From the NCBI GenBank assembly GCA_963817375.1, contig CAWFOB010000006.1, forward strand, positions 496,001 to 560,000: 64,000 nt of DNA. Direction: 5' to 3'. Below are positions 48,965-57,422 of this stretch, piece after piece (the stretch's first letter is position 1; the number at the start of each line of letters is the position of its first letter). Made by a program: the position numbers and the translations under genes. Source of the stretch: JACVRM01 sp963817375 (GTDB lineage: Bacteria; Actinomycetota; Thermoleophilia; Gaiellales; Gaiellaceae). Below the pieces are notes generated by a model. That model had not been told where the DNA came from and did not search any database. It saw only the letters and a list, made by a program, of their open reading frames with translations.

Positions 48965-49053
48965 GGCTCCTCCTCGTTGGCGGACAAGCCAACGATCGGC
49001 GCCGCCGCGCAACGGTTCCATGCGTGGACGATGTCGCCTAGATGGAGCTGCGG

Positions 49054-49527
49054 CTAGCCGAGCCGAACCCGGTACACGAGGAGCGTGCGCGCGGTCGTCG
49101 GGTACGGCGTGACGGTGACGGTCCCGTGGGCGCCGGCGAACGCACCGGTCCCACCGATGACGTCGATCTCGACAACCTCGCCGCCGACCGGCCGCACCAG
49201 GCTGCGGACATGCATGCGGCCGCCGGGGAGCGTCGTCCAGCCGTCGATGTGCATCCGGGTCGGCGACAGGTAGCGGAACTGGCCGCGGTCGTGCCCGACG
49301 TGCGCGCCCTTCGGCCGTCCGAATTGCCCCGTGGCGTTTGCCAGACGGTCGAAGCTCACGATCACGTCGCCCCTGCTGACGGCGCCGAGCGGCTCGCGGT
49401 CGACGATGACGCTCGCGTGGTCGAACGTGGAGATGAGGCGGATCACCCTCGTGGTGTCCGCGTGCGGCGCCGGGGCGAGTGCGGCCGCCAGGGCCGCGGT
49501 CGCGATCGCCACGCCGACTGCCCGCAT
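49054..49527 (-). CDS. Exported allene-oxide-cyclase/dirigent-like barrel protein
   Basis: 157 aa with a signal peptide (VGVAIATAALAAALAPAPHA). The mature part is a small beta-barrel. It has GDVIVSFDRLANATGQFGRP in the middle and the phrase VIGGTGAFAGAHGTVTVTPY near the C-terminus, the usual signature of the allene oxide cyclase-like/dirigent superfamily in Actinobacteria. No catalytic role is known for the bacterial members. TACGCT (49539-49534) lies 6 bases before ATG 49527. Confidence 0.65.
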   Translation of the reverse strand: MRAVGVAIATAALAAALAPAPHADTTRVIRLISTFDHASVIVDREPLGAVSRGDVIVSFDRLANATGQFGRPKGAHVGHDRGQFRYLSPTRMHIDGWTTLPGGRMHVRSLVRPVGGEVVEIDVIGGTGAFAGAHGTVTVTPYPTTARTLLVYRVRLG

Positions 49528-49556
49528 GGATGAAGCGTACGCCCTGGGAAAAGAGG

Positions 49557-49643
49557 CGGAGGGGGAGGGATTTGAACCCTCGAGGGGCTTGCACCCCTAA
49601 CGGTTTTCGAGACCGCCCCGTTCGGCCGCTCCGGCACCCCTCC
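49557..49643 (-). tRNA. tRNA-Ser (anticodon CGA)
   Basis: Acceptor GGAGGGG/CCCCTCC, anticodon loop CTCGAAA with anticodon CGA, a long variable arm (TTAGGGGTGCAAGCCCCT), T-arm GAGGG-TTCAAAT-CCCTC and discriminator G. Confidence 0.95.
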
Positions 49644-49717
49644 GCGGTCGGCCTAGGGTAGCGGGGCTACCCGCCGGTCAGGCCTGGAACAGCTGCGCGC
49701 CTATAGAACGGCGGTGG

Positions 49718-50815
49718 ATGGAAGCGCTGCCCCTCTCGGTGCGCCGCCTGCGGCGCGCCCTCATAGGCGTGAGCATGCTCTGCGCGCTGCTCGTGCTGGT
49801 CGTCGTTGCGGTCTTCGTGTACTGGGACCGGTACCTGCTGGGACCGAGCTCCGGCCCCTTCGAGCGTGGCCCGTTCCTGACCTCCGTCTCGACCGACTCG
49901 GCGGCGATCTCATGGACGGCCCGCGGAAACCTGCCGGTCGAACTGCGCGCCGTGAGCCCGACGGGCTCGCCGGTCGTGGCGCGCAACGGTCGCTTCACGG
50001 GGCTGCGGCCCGGCACGGTCTACGCCTGGACGGCCGCGGTCGGCGGCAAGGCGCGCGCATCGGGGACCTTCACCACCGCGCCGCGCACGCTCTCGCAGCC
50101 GATCGAGTTCGGCGCGCTCGGCGACTACGGCTCCGGCAACGACCACGAGTACGCAGTCGGGCGCGTGCTCGCAGCGGGACGCCCGGCGTTCGTCGTCACG
50201 GCGGGCGACAACAGCTACCTGGCCGCGTTCCCGCAGCTCCTCGACCGGAACATCTTCAAGCCGCTCGCACCCGTGATGGCGAACGCGCCGCTCTGGGCGA
50301 CCTTCGGTGAGCATGACGTCTTCTGGCGCAACGGGGCGGCGGTCACGTCGGCCCTGCACCTCCCCGGCGAGGGCGGCCGCTACGCCGTCCGCTACGGCCC
50401 GGTGCAGATCGTCCTGCTCGGGGTCACGGCCGCGGAGAAGAGCGCGTACGACTTCGCGAAGCGCGAGCTCTCGCAGCCGGGGCCGCAGGTGCGGTTCGTC
50501 GTCGTCCATCGCCCGCTGCAGCCGGGGAACCCGATTATCCGGCTCTTCCGGGAGCGGAAGGTCGCCGCCGTCATCGCCGGCCATCTCCACCGCTACGAGC
50601 GCCGGCTGATCGGCGGGAACCTGATGTTCACCGTCGGGACGGGCGGCGAGGGGCCGGGCGACGAGCGCTTCACCCTGGCCACGCCGGGCGCCTTCTCGCT
50701 GCTCGACTACGGGGCGCTGCGCGTGCGGGTGGACTCGAAGGGCGTGAAGTACACGTTCGTCGACGAGCGCGGCCGTGTCCTCGATCGCCACCGCGGGTCG
50801 CTCACCGGCCCGTGA
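49718..50815 (+). CDS. Membrane-anchored metallophosphoesterase (purple acid phosphatase-like)
   Basis: 365 aa: an N-terminal signal anchor (LIGVSMLCALLVLVVVAVFVYW), a fibronectin-like domain (GPFLTSVSTDSAAISWTARG), and a calcineurin-type phosphoesterase domain. Metal-binding motifs: GALGDYGSGND (GD), VVTAGDNSYL (GDN), TFGEHDVFW (in place of the usual GNHD), VVVHRPLQPG and AGHLHRYERR. The substitution of Glu for Asn in GNHD is unusual and could alter metal use. It would act outside the cell on phosphate esters. The stop overlaps the next gene start. Confidence 0.8.
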   Translation: MEALPLSVRRLRRALIGVSMLCALLVLVVVAVFVYWDRYLLGPSSGPFERGPFLTSVSTDSAAISWTARGNLPVELRAVSPTGSPVVARNGRFTGLRPGTVYAWTAAVGGKARASGTFTTAPRTLSQPIEFGALGDYGSGNDHEYAVGRVLAAGRPAFVVTAGDNSYLAAFPQLLDRNIFKPLAPVMANAPLWATFGEHDVFWRNGAAVTSALHLPGEGGRYAVRYGPVQIVLLGVTAAEKSAYDFAKRELSQPGPQVRFVVVHRPLQPGNPIIRLFRERKVAAVIAGHLHRYERRLIGGNLMFTVGTGGEGPGDERFTLATPGAFSLLDYGALRVRVDSKGVKYTFVDERGRVLDRHRGSLTGP

Positions 50816-51123
50816 CGATCCTGCGCGGGATCTGCATCGTCGTAGCGCTCGGCGCGCTCGCCGCGGCGATCGTCGTCGGCGAGCCCGAGGTCTTCGGGCT
50901 GCTGTGGCTCTTTGCCGTCGTGCTCTTCATCGTCGGCGCGGGCTCGATCGCGGCGGACGCGTTCCCGCTGCGCAGCCGTCTCGCATTCATTTGCTCGGTG
51001 CTCACGCCGGTCGCCGCGCTGGTGATGGTGGTGGCCGGATTCGCGCGCGTCGTGCCCCTGCTGGCGGTCGTCCCGGCGGTCGTCGTCACGCTCGCGCCGG
51101 CCGTGTACCGGCCCAAGACGTGA
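50812..51123 (+). CDS. Small membrane protein, unknown
   Basis: 103 aa, almost entirely hydrophobic with about four helices (ICIVVALGALAAAIVVG, FGLLWLFAVVLFIVGAGSIA, AFICSVLTPVAALVMVVAGF, LLAVVPAVVVTLAPAVY). The family is not recognised. GTG 50812 overlaps the phosphoesterase stop (GTGA). Confidence 0.55.
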   Translation: MTILRGICIVVALGALAAAIVVGEPEVFGLLWLFAVVLFIVGAGSIAADAFPLRSRLAFICSVLTPVAALVMVVAGFARVVPLLAVVPAVVVTLAPAVYRPKT

Positions 51124-51178
51124 CGAAGCCCGCCTCGGTCAACCGAAACGGGCGACGCCAGGTGCCATGCCGGATGAG

Positions 51179-51241
51179 GGGGGAGGCCGGCCCTCACAGC
51201 GTCCATCCGGGCTCGCCGCGGAGCCTCCCCCTGAAGGGTGA
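51179..51241 (+). other. Hairpin in the gap before tRNA-Ser(GCT)
   Basis: GGGGGAGGC and GCCTCCCCC pair over 9 bp around a 45-base loop that is itself structured. It may terminate the 50812 transcript or be part of a small RNA. A TATTCT at 51282-51287 is a plausible -10 for the tRNA. Confidence 0.3.
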
Positions 51242-51297
51242 TCCCCACGCGCGGCGAACGGAGACCGCCGAGGAGGTGCGGTATTCTGCGACTCCTG

Positions 51298-51388
51298 GGA
51301 GAAGTGGCCGAGTGGCTGAAGGCGGCGCCCTGCTAAGGCGTTAGGTGGGGTAATCCCTGCCTCGAGGGTTCGAATCCCTCCTTCTCCG
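51298..51388 (+). tRNA. tRNA-Ser (anticodon GCT)
   Basis: Acceptor GGAGAAG/CTTCTCC, anticodon loop CTGCTAA with anticodon GCT, a long variable arm (TAGGTGGGGTAATCCCTGCCT), T-arm GAGGG-TTCGAAT-CCCTC, discriminator G. Its 3' half recurs in degenerate form downstream (see the direct repeats), so it is a candidate integration site. Confidence 0.95.
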
Positions 51389-51404
51389 TTGTAACAAACG
51401 CAAC
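51361..51404 (+). repeat. att-like sequence at the tRNA-Ser(GCT) 3' end
   Basis: TCGAGGGTTCGAA inside the T-arm and GTTGTAACAAACGCAAC just after the tRNA both match the 92-bp repeats at 53913 and 57317 (13/13 and 15/17 in the 53913 copy). The sequence between differs. This arrangement fits a split or degenerated attachment site. Confidence 0.45.
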
Positions 51405-51526
51405 GAGTCGAGCGTTAGCGCTTCCACTTCTCGGAGTGTGGTTGACAGAAGTATCCAGGGCTGATATCAAGCGCTGGTGTTTGAGACCGCGGCTCCGTTG
51501 ACCCTGTTGTCACGGCGGGCGAAGTC

Positions 51527-52147
51527 GTGAGAGGGCCGCGGCGCAGGGGGCTGTTCTTCGGGCTGGTGGCCGCAGGGCAACGTCTGGATGGCACACGAGC
51601 CAACGCTTACGTGACTGCGGTTCAGCCGCAGACGACTGGCTGCGTGCTATTCGATTCGGTGGTCAGCTCGAACGATTCGTCTCGCCAGCTCGAGGTGGGC
51701 AATGCGAAGTGCGGATCAGGAACCACTTTGGATGGAACCTGCAGCACCTCCAACAATTACGTCTTATACGTCGAGCGTATACCGAGCACGGGCGTACAAG
51801 ACGCCGTGTGCTACCCACATGGGCAGGACTCAGTGCCAAGCTATCACCTCTTCACCGTAGACAGTTCCAGCGGCAATGGCACCTGGCAAGCGTATATCGA
51901 CGGATCGCTCGAGGAAGGCCAGAGTGGCTATACGAATCAGGTTCGCATTTCAGAGTGGGGCGAAGACTCCCAACACGACAACTATTCATGTTCCGGTTGG
52001 GGAGGCACGGTTTATTTCGATTCTTGGCAGCGTTACAACTATCCTAACAACCAGTGGACGACCGTGCAGCAGGCTTCTACGGAAAGCGTGAACAATTGCT
52101 GGTCAGTAACGAACGTTTCAAACGGCAGTTTTAGCGTGTCGCATTAG
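51527..52147 (+). CDS. Unknown protein, beta-rich, lower GC than surroundings
   Basis: 206 aa from GTG 51527; the true start could be later because the first ~30 residues look poorly conserved. The body is rich in Ser, Asn, Tyr and Trp (TVDSSSGNGTWQAYIDGSLE, GWGGTVYFDSWQRYNYPNNQ) with several cysteines (TTGCVLFDS, NAKCGSG, DGTCSTS, DAVCYPHG, NNCWSVTN), typical of an exported disulfide-bonded beta-sandwich, loosely like neprosin/lectin domains. Base composition is visibly lower in GC than the chromosome left of the tRNA. It is the first gene of the tRNA-Ser island. Confidence 0.5.
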   Translation: MRGPRRRGLFFGLVAAGQRLDGTRANAYVTAVQPQTTGCVLFDSVVSSNDSSRQLEVGNAKCGSGTTLDGTCSTSNNYVLYVERIPSTGVQDAVCYPHGQDSVPSYHLFTVDSSSGNGTWQAYIDGSLEEGQSGYTNQVRISEWGEDSQHDNYSCSGWGGTVYFDSWQRYNYPNNQWTTVQQASTESVNNCWSVTNVSNGSFSVSH

Positions 52148-52172
52148 GGTTCATCGAACGGTTTTCTGGCGT

Positions 52173-53015
52173 ATGCGTCTATTCATCGCAGCAGTTTCCC
52201 TCGTTACCTTAACGGCCTGTTTGGCGACGTTAGGTTCGGTAACTGAGTCCGGTGAAGCGGCGAGCTCGCGCTCTGCATCTCCGCCTACCCAACCTATCTC
52301 CTTCACTCCGGTGCGAGTAAGCGACGGCGTTCAGGCGCCAGTGGCTCCCGACGTTGCGGTGAACCAAGTCGAATCGCATCTCGGGGCGAGTTCAATTGTC
52401 GAGGCTTCGGTCGCAAATCCGCCCTCGTCCGTGGCGGCGAGTGCCGGCTCCCGTTGGTTCTACGCGACGCTTCGACTTCCTGGGCTAACAAACGGGCTTG
52501 GTATAGAGCCGGCGTGGGAAGCCGACTTGCTCGAAGGGGCTGTGGCGGAATTGTCGGGGACGTCGCAGAATCTTCGGAGTGATCTCGACGGGGCTAGCTT
52601 CTCCGGCGTTCTTCCAACCGGCGAGACTGTCGCCGAGATCGATGCCGGAATGGGCGACATCGCCAGAGGACAGAAATTCAGTTCAGATTCTTCAGCTAGC
52701 GCCCGAGCTGACGTCACGGCACGTCTGGTAGCCGCAGGGCTTACACCTCTAGACGTTCAGATTTATCGTCCTCTTGGCCCAGCGCCTGCAGTGATCGCCG
52801 CGGCCGCCGATCCGCGCAGCGCAGCGGCTAAATACCGCCAAATTGTCGACGGTGTCTTCGGCAACCCGCCGAAATACGAGGGTTATTACATCGAATTGCG
52901 TGACAGCGCGGGCAATGCTTTTATTCGCGCGTCGGCAGCGTTTCGGACCGGCGCTGGGCGTTGCTGGATCGATGATGCCTACAAGTCGATCGCCACATTG
53001 GTTTGCGGGACATAG
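52173..53015 (+). CDS. Exported protein of unknown function in tRNA-Ser island
   Basis: 280 aa with a hydrophobic, possibly lipoprotein, N-terminus (MRLFIAAVSLVTLTACLATL; Cys at residue 16). The mature part has SRWFYATLRLPGLTNGLGIE, LLEGAVAELSG and a C-terminal AAKYRQIVDGVFGNPPKYEG followed by DSAGNAFIRASAAFRTGAGR and two cysteines. The family is not recognised. It lies 26 bases after the previous gene and overlaps the next by 13 bases. Confidence 0.5.
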   Translation: MRLFIAAVSLVTLTACLATLGSVTESGEAASSRSASPPTQPISFTPVRVSDGVQAPVAPDVAVNQVESHLGASSIVEASVANPPSSVAASAGSRWFYATLRLPGLTNGLGIEPAWEADLLEGAVAELSGTSQNLRSDLDGASFSGVLPTGETVAEIDAGMGDIARGQKFSSDSSASARADVTARLVAAGLTPLDVQIYRPLGPAPAVIAAAADPRSAAAKYRQIVDGVFGNPPKYEGYYIELRDSAGNAFIRASAAFRTGAGRCWIDDAYKSIATLVCGT

Positions 53016-53617
53016 CGCTGGGTCGCCCGCCGGCAGGCTGGCTCACGAGGGGACGTAGGGTCGTCTTAGTTGCCGTGGGATTCTCTTGTCTGGCGGGTGT
53101 CGGGGCCGCATGCGGGGGAACGAAGTCGCCTACGCAGCACTCAGGAGACTCGCATAACAACCTAACAATCGTCAGGAATCTCAAGCAGAGCTGGTTAACG
53201 ACAATTCATCAGAACGCGCGCCGTGATCACCGAGTCTTCCCAAGTCCGCCGCGGCGAACGCTTATAGCGCGGCTGAACGCCGCTTCACGGAGTCACACCC
53301 TGTTTCAAATCGACCACATCACCCTGACCCGTCCGCGTCAGTACGCGCCGTTGGTGGTGTTGCATACGCGGGACAAGGACGCCTTGGCGAAAGCCTGGCC
53401 GGAAATGATACGAGTGATCGATCCGAAGCGGCCGACTGGCGACGATCGCACGGGTTGGTCGTATGAGGGCATCTTCGTGGAGGCGACGGAGCCGTCGGGT
53501 GCGCCGTTTCTCGTAACATTCAACCACTGGCGAGGGCCTCATCCTGGTGGCGGGCAATGGGCTGCGACCAACGAACTCTTGCCCTACGCCACCAGCGGAC
53601 AGGCAGGCCGGCACTGA
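53003..53617 (+). CDS. Putative lipoprotein of unknown function
   Basis: 204 aa from TTG 53003. A lipobox-like LAGVGAACGG follows a hydrophobic stretch (VVLVAVGFSCLAGVGAACGG). Mature segments include HTLFQIDHITLTRPRQYAPL, VVLHTRDKDALAKAWPEMIR and GWSYEGIFVEATEPSGAPFL. Both this and the two genes before it encode apparent exported proteins, so the trio may act together at the surface. A different start inside the frame is possible. Confidence 0.45.
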   Translation: MRDIALGRPPAGWLTRGRRVVLVAVGFSCLAGVGAACGGTKSPTQHSGDSHNNLTIVRNLKQSWLTTIHQNARRDHRVFPSPPRRTLIARLNAASRSHTLFQIDHITLTRPRQYAPLVVLHTRDKDALAKAWPEMIRVIDPKRPTGDDRTGWSYEGIFVEATEPSGAPFLVTFNHWRGPHPGGGQWAATNELLPYATSGQAGRH

Positions 53618-53912
53618 ATGACCGTCGCACGGCGGGAACGCGGCTACATGCCGCGCGGGTGAGCGGGCTCAAAGGTGCAGTCAACGCAAGTGGCCGCCAT
53701 CGGCGCTCTTACCGGTGGAGCTCAACCGAAGACGGGGGTGGAAACTGCGCTCCCCCGCGGACTTCTCAGCGGCTGCTGCCACTCCGCATAGCGCCGATCG
53801 GGCGGGCGGCCGGACCTCCCGGCTTTACATCCCTCTGCGCTTACGCCTCCGGAGTAGCACCGACTGCCTGGTGCTCGCCCTGGCCAGCCTTTTGGCTTGG
53901 TGGTCTGTACAC
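53618..53912. other. Gene-free stretch before direct repeat A
   Basis: No credible gene seen. Short frames here have poor composition and no start signal; one continues through the direct repeat and is judged spurious. Confidence 0.4.
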
Positions 53913-54004
53913 GCTTAGAGCAGAACAGCCAACTCCCACCACTCAACCCGGGGTCGAGGGTTCGAACGTTGTCCCATCAGGGCCGTTGTAATAAATGCAA
54001 CTAG
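53913..54004. repeat. 92-bp direct repeat, copy A
   Basis: Runs from GCTTAGAGCA to GCAACTAG and matches copy B (57317-57408) at 83 of 92 positions by eye. Its middle carries TCGAGGGTTCGAA, shared with the tRNA-Ser(GCT) T-arm. Confidence 0.8.
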
Positions 54005-54085
54005 TTGTTTGAGGTCGGAACGGGACGACTATGTCGTGCCGCCCCCAGTTCACTCGTCCGAGTGAAAGTGTGGTGACGAGCGTGA

Positions 54086-56812
54086 CGCCGTGAAGCTTCG
54101 CTTACTAGAGGTTCCTACCCCAACACCACATTTAGTTCGAACACGTACCTCTCCACCGGCTGGCTTGGCCAGACGCTCAACGGCAACGGCACCGTCACGT
54201 CCCCCACCAGCACCATTGCCGGCTTCGACTACACCTATTACCAGAACGGGCAACGGGCCTCGGAGCTGCGCACCGGCGCCGGCGTAAGCGGCGGCGGCGA
54301 GACCACCACCTACTACTACGACGAGATCGGGCGGCTCTCAAGCGTCGATGGCGGGCTGCCGCTGCAGCGAACCTACTGCTACGACCTCGACTCCAACCGC
54401 ACCAAATTCTTCAAGGCCGTAAACGCCGACTGCACCGCCGGAACCTGGGCCGCAAGCTACAGCTACCCCTCCGGCGGGCCGCTCGACCAAGTCGCGAGCG
54501 TCACGACCGCGAACCAGAACACGACCACATACAGCTACTCGGGGGACGGCGAGGTCACCGGGCGAGGCGCCGACACCCTGACCTGGGACGGTCGCGGCCG
54601 ACACAGCGGCGCGACGATCAACAGCCTGCAAGGCGTCAAGTTCACGATCGACGGCCAAACGCCCGGCTCGCTGCACTCCTCCGCGCCATTCCAGGAGAAC
54701 CTCGACACCACCACGCTCTCCGACGGCTGGCACACCATCCGCGCCACCGCGACGAACGCCGCGGGCGGCATCGGTTACGCGCCGACCAGGACGATCTACG
54801 TCAACAACAACGGCGGCGCGGCTTCGGGATCGGTTCAGCTCCTGCGCGACATCGGCTCGATTTCGAACACGTCGGCAACCAACACGCTGACCAAGCCTTA
54901 CATCAACGGCAGCCCGCCGACGCTTCCCGTCGGCACGACGATCGTCGTCGTCGCCGCGAAGGTAGGCGCGACTGTCACGTCGGTCACCGGCAACCGCGGC
55001 AACACCTACACCATCGATCGCGGCACGCTCACCAACGGCAACGCCAACGTCGCCATCGCGACCTCCCGCCTGACCACCTCGTTCCCAGCGGGAAGCAGCA
55101 TCACCGTCACGTTCTCGAACTCGACCTCGGCCGCGATGGGCATGACGGCCGCCGCCTTCCAAGGCCTACAAACAACCAGCGGCTGGCTCGACAAAAGCGC
55201 CCAAGGAACCGGCACCAGCACCGCGCCCTCCAAAGCTGCCTCACCGACCACCACCGTCCCCAGCGAGCTCGTCATCGGCGCCTTCGGCGTCGCCAACAAC
55301 TCGACCTTCACCGCCGGCACCGGCTACACCAAACTCACAAGCGCGGCGTCAGCGTCGGCACTTGGCGTTCACCTGACCTACAAGGTCGTCGCGGCGACCG
55401 GCCCACAGACCGCCAACGGCACAGTGGCGACGAGCGGCGCCTGGGCGGCCCAGCTCGCTACCTACAAAGCCTCAGACACGACCCCCGCGAGCCCACCCAC
55501 GAGCCTGACGGCAACGTCGCCAGCCCTGGGAACCGTCCACCTCAGCTGGCCGGCATCGACGGACCCGGACGCCGCCCGCTACCACATCTACCGATCAACG
55601 ACGCCCGGCTTCACGCCCGGCCCTAGCAACGAAATCGGGCAGACGACGCTCCTGATCTACGACGACAGCGGCGACGGAACGACGAACGGGCTCCCGGCCG
55701 CGACTTACTACTACGCGGTCGGTACTGAAGACAGCGTCGGCAATCCGCCGGCCGCCTGGGCGACGGCCAACACCGCAGTCACCGCCGACGCGACACTCCC
55801 CAAAGCCGCCTTCACCGCCCCTGCGAGCGGCCCCGTCCCCCCGGGAACGATCAGCCTCCAGGCGACGGCGTCAGACCCGGGACCGAGCGGAACAATCGCC
55901 TATGGCTTCGACGCCGCGGGCTTCCGACGAAGCCGCACACTCAACGGCATCACGACCAAATACCTCCTCGGCGGCCTTATCGAGCAGATCGGGACATCGA
56001 TCACGAACTTCGACATCGACGGCCCGGCCGAGGACCTGGCCCACTATAACGGCGCCCCAGGCGGCCTAAACGTAGTTCCGACATACCTCTACTACTCCGG
56101 CCACGGCGACCTCGCAGCCCAACTCGTCAACGCGGAGACGGCGCCAACTTCGGCCAACATCTTCCGCTACGACCCATTCGGGCAGCTAACACAAGCCCCG
56201 ACAGGGACGGACGCAATCGAGCGCTTCACCGGCGCATGGGACAAGAAGCTCGATCCCATCTCGAGTCTCATCGAAATGGGAGCCAGGCCGCTTGACCCGA
56301 GCCTAGGGCGCTTCTATGCCGTCGATCCAGTCGAAGGTGGATCGTGCAACGGCTACGACTATACGTGTCAGGATCCAGTTAATGGCTTTGATCTTAGTGG
56401 TCAGCTATATGTTGATTATTTTGGCGAACATTTTCCGGGTATTACTCCCGGGAGAACTTATCGGGCGCCAGAGCCGGGTAGGATTTCCGAAGACCCTGCG
56501 GAGCGGGGGCGGCAGTCTCGTCGGGCGGGCGGCGGCGGTGAGGCCCCAGGAGACGTACGCTGTCCGCCTTCTGGCGGCGGGAAGATTACCGGTTGGACCA
56601 ATCACGGTTTAGAGCAAGCCGAAACGAGAGACGGGGGGCGCGGAGTCAGCGATGCTGCGATTGACGATGCGGTTGCTAATCCGATCGGAACAAAGAGCCA
56701 ATCTGGAGGCAGAACGAGATACACTGGGAAAAACGCAGTCGTCGTACTGAACAAAGACGGTGAAATAGTTACGACTTATGCCAAGAATTCGAAAGGCTGG
56801 CGCAACAGGTAA
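54086..56812 (+). pseudogene. 5'-truncated Rhs/YD-repeat protein with C-terminal toxin-like domain
   Basis: An open frame of 908 codons follows a TGA at 54083, but no ATG, GTG or TTG occurs until 55136, far inside the protein, so the 5' part is missing. Order: YD-type segments (TTTYYYDEIGRLSSVDGG, ADTLTWDGRGRH); an Ig-like insert (TIDGQTPGSLHSSAPFQENL); two further beta domains, one fibronectin-like (TSLTATSPALGTVHLSWPAS); the Rhs core (NIFRYDPFGQLTQAP, GARPLDPSLGRFYAVDPVEG); and a variable tail (ITGWTNHGLEQAETRDGGRG ... TGKNAVVVLNKDGEIVTTYA). That tail resembles small RNase/BECR-fold polymorphic toxins. It begins 81 bases after direct repeat A. Polymorphic toxin function is inferred. Confidence 0.75.
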
Positions 56813-56820
56813 ACAATAAG

Positions 56821-57060
56821 ATGCCGTATTTAAGTGGCGACGAGAAGACAATGATCGAGGAAATCGTGGCGAGACGAGACCCGCAAGCCGTCAGTAAGGT
56901 AAAGAAGGCTGAATTGGCGAGTCTCTCATCTCACGAACGCGAGCGTTTACGCAGCATCGTCCTCGATGAGCTGGCCGAGTTCGGCCTTGACGAACACGAT
57001 GAGCCGACAGCTTACGGCCATCAGCTTGAAGCCCTGATTGATCGGCTCGGCTGGCTCTGA
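56821..57060 (+). CDS. Small acidic protein, putative immunity to the Rhs tail
   Basis: 79 aa, helical and acidic (EKTMIEEIVARRDPQAVSKV, DELAEFGLDEHDEPTAYGHQ). ATG 56821 is 8 bases after the Rhs stop, exactly where immunity genes sit. Local GC is lower than in the Rhs core, as is the toxin-like tail, so the pair looks like one transferred cassette. The family is not recognised; the role rests on position. Confidence 0.55.
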   Translation: MPYLSGDEKTMIEEIVARRDPQAVSKVKKAELASLSSHERERLRSIVLDELAEFGLDEHDEPTAYGHQLEALIDRLGWL

Positions 57061-57316
57061 TGCTGCGAAGGCAGCTATCGACGTGCAGACGCACCAAAGG
57101 CACGCTCGTCGCGCTCTCCCGCGGAGGCATCACCAGACGCCAACGGACAGGCCGCCCATCAAGCGTGGCCGCTCGTTCTACGGCACCTTCGCACGTTGCC
57201 GGCACGCTCCTAGCCTTTCGGTTGTGAGCTCAGAGACGAAACGGGGCCGGAGCCAATAGCGCTCCTGCCCCCAGCGCGTCTGCTTGTCATCTCTTATGAC
57301 ATGTTCGCCGCCAAGG
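57061..57316. other. Gene-free stretch before direct repeat B
   Basis: No gene, tRNA or strong hairpin is recognised here. It separates the immunity-like gene from copy B of the 92-bp repeat. Confidence 0.4.
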
Positions 57317-57408
57317 GCTTAGAGCAAGGCAGCCAGATCCCACCACTCAACCCGGGCTTGAGGGTTCGAACGTTGTCCCATCAGGGCCGTTGTCGTAAAT
57401 GCAACTAG
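57317..57408. repeat. 92-bp direct repeat, copy B
   Basis: The same length and orientation as copy A. Together they bracket the Rhs fragment and its putative immunity gene. It ends 14 bases before the stop of the convergent regulator gene. Confidence 0.8.
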
Positions 57409-57422
57409 CGGCGGGCAGCCCG

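Noticed and set aside
53557..53991. 144-codon plus-strand frame
   Set aside because: It overlaps the end of the 53003 gene in another frame and ends inside direct repeat A; no start signal or recognisable protein features.
53943..54000. tRNA-like sequence at direct repeat A
   Set aside because: Only the T-arm 5' half and the flank match tRNA-Ser; the T-stem cannot pair and no anticodon arm is present.
57038..57259. 73-codon frame after the immunity-like gene
   Set aside because: Arg/His/Pro-rich composition, overlaps the previous gene out of frame, no ribosome-binding site.
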